Shown here: positions 6,974-13,586 of the stretch, piece by piece
Layout of the letters: every line of letters begins with the position of its first letter
Numbering within the stretch: position 1 is the first letter of the stretch
NCBI GenBank assembly: GCA_021815285.1
Contig: JAKAHE010000030.1
Span: forward strand, 1 to 14,100
DNA from: Nitrospirota bacterium
GTDB lineage: Bacteria; Nitrospirota; JACRHJ01
Direction of reading: 5' to 3'
Length of the DNA: 14,100 nt
The notes under the pieces: model-generated
The model's database searches: none
Seen by the model: only the letters and a program-made list of their open reading frames with translations
Told to the model about the DNA's origin: nothing
Position numbers and translations under genes: made by a program

Positions 6974-8089
6974 CTACAAATCCTTCTTGTATACCCTGTA
7001 TTTTTTGTAGATTTTCCCTCCCATGGCCTCGATGCCCTTGTTTATGGCGTCGTTGTCCTCAAGTGTCCAGGAGAGCTCGCCGCCGGTGATGCCCACCTTC
7101 TTCGCCGTCATGAGCATCGCGTGGTACAGCACGGCGTCGTAGCCCCGCCCGCGATACTCCGGTAAAACTCCGAGTATCATAAGCCGCACCTCGGTGATTT
7201 TCCGCCGGTAATACAAGAACTTGAGCAGGCCGAACGGGAAGAGGCGTCCGCCCATTTTCTTCAATACGATGTTGATGTCCGGCATGACAATCGCCACGGC
7301 GACGGCCCGCCCGTCGATCTCTATGAACTGCACCATCTCCGGCATCACGATGGGTTTTAGCTTGGCCGCGGTATACTCAAGCTCGGCGTCGGTCATGCTT
7401 GCAAAATCCCAGTTCTGCTCCCAGGCGGAGTTGTAAATCGCCTTTACAATATCCAAATCCCGCCGGAAATGCTTCATGTCGAGCGGCCTAAGGGTAATAT
7501 TGTCCCGCTTCTTTATGCGCTCGACTATCCGGGAGATTCTCTCCGGCGGCTCCACGGAGGAGCTTAAATACCAGGCGTACAAGTCCTTCGCCTTCTCCAT
7601 GCTTACCGCAGCCATAAGCTCGTGGTAGTAAGGCGGGTTGTACGGCATCATTATGCAGGGGCTTTTGTCGTAGCCTTCCAGGAGCATCCCGGCCTCGTCG
7701 TTAAGCGTCGGGGACGCCGGACCGTAGACGACATTCATCTCCCTGTCCTTCAGCCAGCCGAATGCGGAGCGCATGAGCGCCTTTGCGGTATCCCTGTCGT
7801 TGATGCACTCGAAGAAGCCGAACCACCCGGCATTCACGTTGTGGTATTTGTTGTAGTTGCGGTCTATTATGGCGGCGACGCGCCCAACGGGTTCTTTGCC
7901 GTTATAGGCGACAAAATATTGAGCCTCGCCGTGGGCGAAGAACGGGTTCTTTTTTTTGTCGAGGATGGACTTCACGTCCATTATGAGCTGAGGCACCCAG
8001 AGCGGGGCGTTTCTGTAGAGCCTGAATGGGAGGCCTGTGAAATCCCCAAGCCTCCTGCCGCCGTCCGCGGCGAATATGGCCGGTTCCAT
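6974..8089 (-). CDS. GNAT-fold acyltransferase, YghO / bacterial ceramide synthase-like family
   Basis: This is a 371-residue cytoplasmic protein of the family containing E. coli YghO and, as I recall, the Caulobacter bacterial ceramide synthase (BcerS-like). Conserved landmarks are WVPQL (31-35), KKNPFFAHGEAQYF (46-59), VGRVAAIIDRNYN (68-80), GFFECINDRDTA (91-102), GPASPTLNDEAGMLLEGYD (123-141) and YNPPYY (150-155). The C-terminal GNAT acetyl/acyl-CoA segment is LGVLPEYRGRGYDAVLY (306-322), with the RxxGxG-type loop partly kept (RGRGYD). The tail is Lys/Tyr-rich (KIYKKYRVYKKDL). The actual acyl donor and acceptor are unknown for most members. Typical sphingolipid partners (serine palmitoyltransferase, ketosphinganine reductase) are not in the window, so a ceramide role is not claimed. 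The start ATG 8089 is preceded by a weak AAAGG. It is divergent from the FG-GAP gene and converges on pyrF. Confidence 0.82.
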   Translation of the reverse strand: MEPAIFAADGGRRLGDFTGLPFRLYRNAPLWVPQLIMDVKSILDKKKNPFFAHGEAQYFVAYNGKEPVGRVAAIIDRNYNKYHNVNAGWFGFFECINDRDTAKALMRSAFGWLKDREMNVVYGPASPTLNDEAGMLLEGYDKSPCIMMPYNPPYYHELMAAVSMEKAKDLYAWYLSSSVEPPERISRIVERIKKRDNITLRPLDMKHFRRDLDIVKAIYNSAWEQNWDFASMTDAELEYTAAKLKPIVMPEMVQFIEIDGRAVAVAIVMPDINIVLKKMGGRLFPFGLLKFLYYRRKITEVRLMILGVLPEYRGRGYDAVLYHAMLMTAKKVGITGGELSWTLEDNDAINKGIEAMGGKIYKKYRVYKKDL

Positions 8090-8153
8090 TGATGCGCCTT
8101 TCTTTTTATATTCCCGCTGCGCTCGTGTGAGATGGAGAAATGCTTATCCCGTC

Positions 8154-8183
8154 ATAATATCTTAAGGATTGACTTTGTTTCAA
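8154..8183 (-). promoter_or_regulatory. Candidate promoter of the YghO-like acyltransferase
   Basis: On the minus strand TTGAAA (8183-8178), an 18-bp spacer and TATTAT (8159-8154) precede the gene by a leader of about 58 bases. It overlaps the promoter elements of the divergent FG-GAP gene. Confidence 0.5.
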
Positions 8184-8203
8184 GTATTTTATAAAGTTAT
8201 ACA
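8169..8203 (+). promoter_or_regulatory. Candidate promoter of the FG-GAP repeat gene
   Basis: TTGACT (8169-8174) is followed after 15 bp by TATAAA (8190-8195); a second -10-like TATACA lies at 8198-8203. The 15-bp spacer is short. A GGAGG site (8220-8224) stands 11 bases before the ATG at 8236. Confidence 0.4.
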
Positions 8204-8235
8204 CACTTTTTAAAAACCCGGAGGTCTTACAGATT

Positions 8236-10830
8236 ATGAAACCGAGGCTTTTTTTAATCGTATTTTCGGCCCTGCTTCTGATTGCCGTTTCAAGCCGGGC
8301 GTTTGCAGTTTTATGGTCCATGACCGGGGCCACGAACTTCGGTGCGGGCGCAAATCCCGTGTCTGTCGCCGTGGCGGATTTCAACGGAGACGGAATCCCC
8401 GACATTGCCGTGGCTGACAAGAACACCGCCGGCACGATAGCCATACTGATTGCCAAGCCTACAGGCGGGTTTTATAAGACAAAAACTGTCAGGGCCGGCT
8501 CTAACCCGGTATGTGTCGTCACAGGGGACTTCACGGGAAGGGGGAAGACGGACTTAGCCGTGGCGGACTGGGACAACAGGGAGGTCAGGGTCATTCCGGG
8601 AAACGGAGACGGGACATTTGACGTGCCCGATACGAAGATAACCACCGGACTCGACACAAACCCGGTACACATGCGCGCGGCGGACCTAAACGGCGACGGA
8701 AAGCTGGACCTGGTGGTTGCAAATTATAATTCCAGGACAATTTCCGTCCTCCTCGGAAACGGAGACGGCACCTTCCAGCCGCCTGTGGACTATACCGTGG
8801 GCGCAAACCCGCGCCATGTGTGCATAGCGGACTTCAACCACGACGGGATACCGGATATTGCCGTTACGCTCTGGGGCGACAACAAGGTGGCGGTGCTCCT
8901 CGGAAACGGGGACGGCACGTTCCAGGCTCCCAGTACCTTCCCCACCGGCAAAAATCCGCTCGGAGTAGAGGCGGCGGATTTGAACGGGGACGGGAATATC
9001 GACCTGGCCGTAGGGATATTCAATAACGACAGGATACAGATACTTGATGGCGACGGAACCGGGAATTTCACCACGCCGCCGGCCCCCCAAGCCGGGTTCG
9101 GCAACCTCACCTCTCCGCAGCCGTACCTCGCCGCGCCATCAGGGCCGCAGGAAATGGTAATCGGGGACTTTGACGGCGACGGCAAGCCGGACATAGCCGT
9201 CGCGGGAGGCCTTGGCAACGCGGTATGGATTTATTCCGGCAGGGGCGACGGGACATTCCAGGGCAGGAGGGCGCTTGCCGCGGGGAGTTATCCCGCCGGG
9301 CTCGCCTCGGGTGATTTTTACCGGGACGGCATGCCCGGCCTTGTTACAGCCAACATGCTCGGAAACAACGTCTCGGTCTACAGGCCGTCCGCTACAGCCG
9401 TCGGATTCTGGAGCTATACCACCGTCCCGCCGATAAGCCTTACCACGGGCGTAAACCCTTCCGGCCTCCTGGCGGACGATTTCAACTACGACGGCGTGAT
9501 GGACATGGCAGTGGCCAACAAGGACAGCAACAGCATAACGGTCTTCTTAAACAGGCGATTCACGTTCGGCACCATGAGCGGCCTGTTCGGGAACTTCACC
9601 GCCGTGACCACCCCTGCGCCCGGCGCTCCGCCGTCGTTCGCCTCGCTCTCGACCATCTCCGCGCCGTCGGGAATCGCCTCCGGCGTATTCACCAATTCTA
9701 CGAGCCTCCTGCACCCCGCCGATTACAGGGCAGGGCTTGCCGTGGCGAACTCCGGGAACAACACCGTGGCGATACTCCTGCCGAACGGCGGCGGGACGTT
9801 CAGGCCGATTACGTCGATTAACTCGCCGCAACTGTTAAAGACCGGGATTAATAGCCCCTCAGCGATAAAAACTGCGGACTTCAACAAGGACAACAAAACG
9901 GATATAGCCGTCTGCAACGCGGGCGACAACTCGGTAACGATATATCTCGGTAAAGGCGACGGGACGTTCACTTACAAGGCGAATTACCCGCTCGGACAGG
10001 CGACAGGTCCGTTATCGATGACCATAGGGGATTACAACAAGGACGGGCATCTCGACATCGCCGTGGCTGACCAGACCTCCGGCACGGTCTCAATCCTTTT
10101 CGGAAAAGGGGACGGGACGTTCAAGCTGGCGAAGAAAAGCTATCCGGCGGGCAGCCTGCCTTCGTCCATAGCCGCCACTCCGGGCGGCAATATAGTTTTT
10201 TCTGACGCGGGCAGCAATACCGCGAGTTTTCTTGCAAACAACGGCTCAGGCGGTTTCAGCCTGAGCAAGACCATCTTTAATGTCGGCGCCTCCCCCTCGG
10301 GAATACTCGTCCAGGACGTAACGGACGACAGGGTGCTGGACCTCGTTACGGCCAACTCCGGCTCGAACGACATATCGCTCATACAGGGCCAGGCCACGGG
10401 CGGCTTCAGCAAGAATATCGTCAATTTTCCAGCCGGAACAAGCCCTGTCGCCCTGGTTGCGCACGATTTTACCGGCGGCGGGGCCATGGACCTGGCCGTC
10501 CTTGATGCGGGGACGCCTCCAAACCCGGGAGGCGTGACGATACTCATAGGGCAGGACATAGCCTACCTGACCGTGGAGATAAACAACCCCGCGTTCGGCA
10601 GCGTTACGGTAAGCCCGGAAACGTACCCGGTTTCCGCCCCGGCAACAGTAACCGCGTCCTCCGAAGTCCTTCAGGAAGAGGGCGGGAAGGAGATTGAGCT
10701 TACCGCTAACCCGGCTCCCGGCTATACGTTTTCGCACTGGTCCGGCGCTATCTCCGGCGGCAAGAACCCGGCGTTCATAACAATGAATGCGAAAACAAAA
10801 ACGCTGAAGGCCGTTTTCGTTGCACAGTAA
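8236..10830 (+). CDS. Exported FG-GAP/VCBS repeat protein with C-terminal InlB-B-like domain
   Basis: This is an 864-residue secreted or surface protein of unknown role. Residues 1-24 are a Sec signal peptide (charged start, hydrophobic core, cleavage likely after AFA). About 14 units of roughly 50 residues follow, each with a Ca2+-loop-like core such as DFNGDGIPDIAVA, at about 48, 98, 150, 199, 248, 311, 360, 415, 490 (degenerate), 548, 599, 649 (degenerate), 694 and 744. Most are followed by an LGNGDGTF turn. Pro/Ala/Ser-rich linkers interrupt the array near 272-306 and 440-480. The end (about 780-864) resembles the divergent InlB B-repeat domain (NPAPGYTFSHWSG, then ITMNAKTKTLKAVF). Such repeats fold as integrin-like beta-propellers and bind Ca2+; a role in adhesion or extracellular binding is inference. 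No LPXTG or transmembrane anchor and no dedicated secretion partner is adjacent. Confidence 0.9.
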   Translation: MKPRLFLIVFSALLLIAVSSRAFAVLWSMTGATNFGAGANPVSVAVADFNGDGIPDIAVADKNTAGTIAILIAKPTGGFYKTKTVRAGSNPVCVVTGDFTGRGKTDLAVADWDNREVRVIPGNGDGTFDVPDTKITTGLDTNPVHMRAADLNGDGKLDLVVANYNSRTISVLLGNGDGTFQPPVDYTVGANPRHVCIADFNHDGIPDIAVTLWGDNKVAVLLGNGDGTFQAPSTFPTGKNPLGVEAADLNGDGNIDLAVGIFNNDRIQILDGDGTGNFTTPPAPQAGFGNLTSPQPYLAAPSGPQEMVIGDFDGDGKPDIAVAGGLGNAVWIYSGRGDGTFQGRRALAAGSYPAGLASGDFYRDGMPGLVTANMLGNNVSVYRPSATAVGFWSYTTVPPISLTTGVNPSGLLADDFNYDGVMDMAVANKDSNSITVFLNRRFTFGTMSGLFGNFTAVTTPAPGAPPSFASLSTISAPSGIASGVFTNSTSLLHPADYRAGLAVANSGNNTVAILLPNGGGTFRPITSINSPQLLKTGINSPSAIKTADFNKDNKTDIAVCNAGDNSVTIYLGKGDGTFTYKANYPLGQATGPLSMTIGDYNKDGHLDIAVADQTSGTVSILFGKGDGTFKLAKKSYPAGSLPSSIAATPGGNIVFSDAGSNTASFLANNGSGGFSLSKTIFNVGASPSGILVQDVTDDRVLDLVTANSGSNDISLIQGQATGGFSKNIVNFPAGTSPVALVAHDFTGGGAMDLAVLDAGTPPNPGGVTILIGQDIAYLTVEINNPAFGSVTVSPETYPVSAPATVTASSEVLQEEGGKEIELTANPAPGYTFSHWSGAISGGKNPAFITMNAKTKTLKAVFVAQ
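8377..10524 (+). repeat. Array of about 14 FG-GAP/VCBS coding repeats
   Basis: The coding units recur about every 150 bases (49-52 codons, with three longer intervals). Nucleotide identity is highest between the units near 8749-8778 and 8896-8925, where 28 of 30 bases match at an exact 147-base offset. Units 9 and 12 have lost the acidic loop. Confidence 0.75.
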
Positions 10831-10885
10831 CCTGGTCTATATATTTATATTTGCCGCATCAGAATGATAATCGCATGTGGGCTAA

Positions 10886-10917
10886 GGGGGCTTTTTCCGG
10901 CCCCCCTCTTTGTTTTC
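10886..10917 (+). terminator. Rho-independent terminator after the FG-GAP gene
   Basis: GGGGGC (10886-10891) pairs with GCCCCC (10900-10905) around an eight-base loop, followed by a T-rich tract (TCTTTGTTTT). It lies 55 bases after the FG-GAP stop and separates that gene from the galT-glgA unit. Confidence 0.8.
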
Positions 10918-10936
10918 AACCGCTTAACCAAACTTA

Positions 10937-10945
10937 TGTTATAAT
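10937..10945 (+). promoter_or_regulatory. Extended -10 promoter of galT-glgA
   Basis: TGTTATAAT (10937-10945) is a perfect extended -10 (TG, one base, TATAAT). No good -35 is seen at normal spacing, as is usual for extended -10 promoters. Predicted transcription start is near 10952. Confidence 0.6.
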
Positions 10946-10986
10946 CAATAGGAAAATTTCATGTGTGGCGGCCCTGACGGCTGCCC

Positions 10987-10999
10987 AGGAGGGACTATG
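10987..10999 (+). promoter_or_regulatory. Ribosome binding site deciding the galT start
   Basis: AGGAGG (10987-10992) is four bases before ATG 10997. The in-frame ATG at 10961 would add 12 Gly/Cys/Pro-rich residues foreign to the family, and lies within about ten bases of the predicted transcript start. Confidence 0.75.
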
Positions 11000-11995
11000 C
11001 CGGAACTCAGGAAAGACCCCATCATTGGCAGGTGGGTAATAATATCCTCGGAAAGGGGCAAAAGGCCGACGGATTTCCAGGAATCCACCCCGCGCAAGAA
11101 AGGCGGGTTCTGCCCGTTCGACCTCGGGAACGAACACACCACCCCCCCGGAGGTGCTGGCATACCGCGAGAACGGGACGGCTCCTAACACTCCGGGCTGG
11201 ACGCTTCGGGTCGTGCCTAACAAGTTTCCCGCGCTCCAGATAGAAGGGGACCTGAACAAGCAGGGCGAGGGGGTCTTCGACAAGATGAACGGCATAGGGG
11301 CGCACGAGGTAATAATAGAGACGCCCCTGCACGACGCTACGCTGTCCACCCTGCCCCTGAAGGCCGTCGAGAACGTGCTCTGGTCCTACCGCGACCGGCT
11401 TGTGGACCTTAAAAAGGACGTCCGGTTCCAGTACGTCCTGATATTCAAAAACGAAGGCGACGCGGCTGGCGCGTCTTTGGAGCACTCGCACTCCCAGCTC
11501 ATTGCGCTCCCCATTGTCCCGAAGCGGGTGCGCGAGGAAATAGACGGCGCGAAACAGTATTACCAGTACAAGGAACGCTGCGTCTTCTGCGACATTATCC
11601 GGCAGGAACTGAACTCAGGCACAAGGGTCGTGAGCGAAAACAGGGATTTCGTGGCCCTGGAACCGTTTACGCCCAGGTTTCCTTTCGAGACGTGGGTAAT
11701 GCCGAAACACCATGACTCAAGTTTCGAGGACATGAAATCGCACGAGTTCCAGTCCCTGGCAGAGATGCTCCAGGGGACTCTAAGGCGCATAGACAAGATA
11801 CTTAACTGCCCGCCGTATAACTATATCGTGCATACCTCGCCCTTCCGGGAGCCGGACAACGACTACTACCACTGGCACATAGAGATAATACCGAAGCTCA
11901 CCAAGGTGGCGGGTTTCGAATGGGGCTCCGGGTTCTATATAAATCCGACCGCCCCCGAAGAGGCGGCGAAGTTCCTGAGGGAGGCGAAGATATGA
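10997..11995 (+). CDS. galT: GalT-family nucleotidyltransferase (galactose-1-P uridylyltransferase or ADP-glucose phosphorylase-like)
   Basis: This is a HIT-superfamily enzyme of 332 residues with both GalT domains. GalT moves UMP between UDP-glucose and galactose 1-phosphate in the Leloir pathway. The active site is visible as HSHSQ (163-167), with His165 as the expected nucleophile. Metal-site residues are CPFD (39-42, the second Cys of the usual CPFC replaced by Asp) and GAHE (102-105). The C-terminal half has CVFC (195-198), PPYNYIVHTSP (272-282), HWHIEIIP (292-299) and GFYINPTAPEEAAKF (312-326). From memory, that end matches Arabidopsis At5g18200, an ADP-glucose phosphorylase, better than E. 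coli GalT. No galK, galE or galM is nearby, and the stop codon overlaps the start of glgA, whose substrate is ADP- or UDP-glucose. Family membership is sure; substrate is not. Confidence 0.88.
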   Translation: MPELRKDPIIGRWVIISSERGKRPTDFQESTPRKKGGFCPFDLGNEHTTPPEVLAYRENGTAPNTPGWTLRVVPNKFPALQIEGDLNKQGEGVFDKMNGIGAHEVIIETPLHDATLSTLPLKAVENVLWSYRDRLVDLKKDVRFQYVLIFKNEGDAAGASLEHSHSQLIALPIVPKRVREEIDGAKQYYQYKERCVFCDIIRQELNSGTRVVSENRDFVALEPFTPRFPFETWVMPKHHDSSFEDMKSHEFQSLAEMLQGTLRRIDKILNCPPYNYIVHTSPFREPDNDYYHWHIEIIPKLTKVAGFEWGSGFYINPTAPEEAAKFLREAKI

Positions 11996-13506
11996 AGGTC
12001 GCGATATGTTCCTCTGAAATCTATCCGTTCGCCAAGACCGGCGGACTTGCCGATGTCGCCGGGGCGCTACCTAAGGCGCTGACTGGACTCGGCGTGGAGA
12101 CATGCGTCGTCATGCCGCTCTACAAGGCGGTCAACCGCGCGAAGTGGGGCCTTAAGAAGACAGGCAAGACGGTATCCGCGAAGATGGACGGCAGAGACGT
12201 GGAAGCCGCAATCTGGGAAGCGATTCTTCCAGGCGCGGCGGGCGGGGCCGGTTCGCCTGGGGCCGGTAGACCGGCGGCGGCGAGGGCGTTCTTTGCTGAG
12301 GTTCCGAAATACTACGACCGGGACGTGCTATACGGGACCCCGAAGGGAGACCTGCCCGACAACGCCGAGAGATTCATATATTTTTCAAAAATAATCCCTG
12401 AGATACTTATGGCAATGGACTTCCAGCCGGACGTGATACACGCCAACGACTGGCAGACCGGGCTTGTCGCGCTATATCTGAAAACCCTTTATGCGGGCGA
12501 TCCGTTTTTCAGGGACACCGGGACGCTATTCACCGTGCATAACCTCGGATACCAGGGAAAGTTCTGGGCGCTCGACTGGCACCTTGTGGGCCTGGGGCCG
12601 GAGTATTTCAACCCTGAGGGGCTTGAGTTCTACGGCGACATAAATATCCTTAAGGGCGGCCTTGTATACTCGGACATCATAGATACCGTATCCAGGACAT
12701 ACAGCAAGGAGATACAGACCCCGGAGTTCGGTTATGGCCTCGAGGGTGTGCTCAGGAAACGGGCCGCGGACCTCTACGGCATAGTGAACGGCATAGACTA
12801 CGACGAATGGAACCCGGAGACGGACAAGCATCTCTATAGAAACTATGGCATTGGAGACTCGAGGGGCAAACAGGCGAACAAAAAGGCTCTCAAGGAGGAG
12901 CTTCACCTCGCAGCAGGAAACAAGGCTCTCTTCGGGATAATCTCTCGCCTTGCCGACCAGAAGGGCCTTGATCTGATTGCCGGGGCGATAGACGAGATGA
13001 TGGGCCTGAACCTCCAGGTTGTTGTGCTTGGAACGGGCGAGGAGAAATACCATAAACTCCTGACGGATGTCGCCAGAAAGCACCCGAAAAGCATCTCGGT
13101 CAACCTTGCCTTCGACGCAAAGCTCGCGGCCAGGATATACGCCGCCTCGGACGTTTTCATGATGCCGTCCCGCTACGAGCCTTGCGGCCTGGGCCAGCTG
13201 ATAAGCCTCCGCTACGGGACAATCCCTCTGGCAAGGAAGACCGGCGGCCTCGCGGATACGGTAAAGAACTACAGCCCCAAGACAGGCAGGGGGAACGGGT
13301 TCGTATTTACGGACTACAGCCCGAAGGCGTTTCTGAAGGCCGTGAAGGCTGCCCTTTCGGCCTACGAGGACAAGATTGGCTGGAAAAATCTTGTCCTTGC
13401 GGCGATGAAGGAGGACAATTCCTGGGACAAATCCGCCAGGGAGTATGTAAAACTCTACGTCAAGGCGGCTGAAGCGGCCAGGGAAAGACAGGAAAAGGCG
13501 GCGTAA
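11992..13506 (+). CDS. glgA: Glycogen synthase (GT5 family)
   Basis: The enzyme adds glucose from ADP-glucose (UDP-glucose in some bacteria) to the non-reducing end of alpha-1,4-glucan, in the cytoplasm. At 504 residues it is slightly longer than typical. The N-terminal Rossmann domain opens with the glucan/nucleotide-sugar motif KTGGLADV (15-22); HANDWQTG (150-157) and TVHNLGYQG (181-189) follow. The C-terminal domain has VNGIDYDEWNP (265-275), ISRLADQKG (317-325), and the catalytic MPSRYEPCGLGQ (391-402) with KTGGLADTV (416-424). A longer frame opens at 11920, but ATG 11992 gives the family's usual MKVAICSSEIYPFAKTGG start and has GGGAGG seven bases before it. That ATG overlaps the galT stop (ATGA), indicating translational coupling. 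A Gly/Ala/Pro-rich insert lies at about 81-97. Branching (glgB) and pyrophosphorylase (glgC) genes are not in the window. Confidence 0.96.
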   Translation: MKVAICSSEIYPFAKTGGLADVAGALPKALTGLGVETCVVMPLYKAVNRAKWGLKKTGKTVSAKMDGRDVEAAIWEAILPGAAGGAGSPGAGRPAAARAFFAEVPKYYDRDVLYGTPKGDLPDNAERFIYFSKIIPEILMAMDFQPDVIHANDWQTGLVALYLKTLYAGDPFFRDTGTLFTVHNLGYQGKFWALDWHLVGLGPEYFNPEGLEFYGDINILKGGLVYSDIIDTVSRTYSKEIQTPEFGYGLEGVLRKRAADLYGIVNGIDYDEWNPETDKHLYRNYGIGDSRGKQANKKALKEELHLAAGNKALFGIISRLADQKGLDLIAGAIDEMMGLNLQVVVLGTGEEKYHKLLTDVARKHPKSISVNLAFDAKLAARIYAASDVFMMPSRYEPCGLGQLISLRYGTIPLARKTGGLADTVKNYSPKTGRGNGFVFTDYSPKAFLKAVKAALSAYEDKIGWKNLVLAAMKEDNSWDKSAREYVKLYVKAAEAARERQEKAA

Positions 13507-13533
13507 GCCGGACCTGGGGGCGCCTTATGGAAT

Positions 13534-13586
13534 GGAGACTGTTTCGACATGATTAAAGGGGAGTCGGAGACAGTTTCATGATTATA
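13534..13586 (+). repeat. Imperfect direct repeat of a ribosome-site/start-codon module
   Basis: GGAGACTGTTTC, then GAC, then ATGATTA (13534-13555) recurs as GGAGACAGTTTC followed directly by ATGATTA (13567-13585). Apart from the three-base difference and one substitution the copies are identical. The second ATG is the start of the GAF gene. The first opens a ten-codon frame (13549-13581) whose TGA overlaps that start. Confidence 0.75.

Noticed and set aside
6974..7010. CTACAAA / TTTGTAG inverted repeat at the junction of pyrF and the acyltransferase gene, considered as a two-way terminator
   Set aside because: The 23-base loop is long, the stem is AT-rich, and the bases code for the Lys/Tyr-rich tail of the acyltransferase, which explains them.
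8691..9060. Regular GGAGACGG-type recurrences considered as a CRISPR or DNA tandem array
   Set aside because: They stay in frame and encode the Asn-Gly-Asp-Gly loops of the FG-GAP units, so they are protein repeats.
10961..10996. Longer N terminus for the GalT-like protein from ATG 10961
   Set aside because: It lacks a ribosome site, begins within ten bases of the likely transcript start and adds a Gly/Cys-rich tail; AGGAGG points to ATG 10997.
11920..11991. Longer N terminus for GlgA from ATG 11920
   Set aside because: It would overlap galT by 76 bases and add residues foreign to GlgA; ATG 11992 has a good ribosome site and gives the canonical N terminus.
13563..13572. Ten-base word shared with the tldD palindrome (4047-4056)
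   Set aside because: A single short match between a coding hairpin and a ribosome-site region is expected by chance in GGAG-rich sequence; the other palindrome arm is missing.
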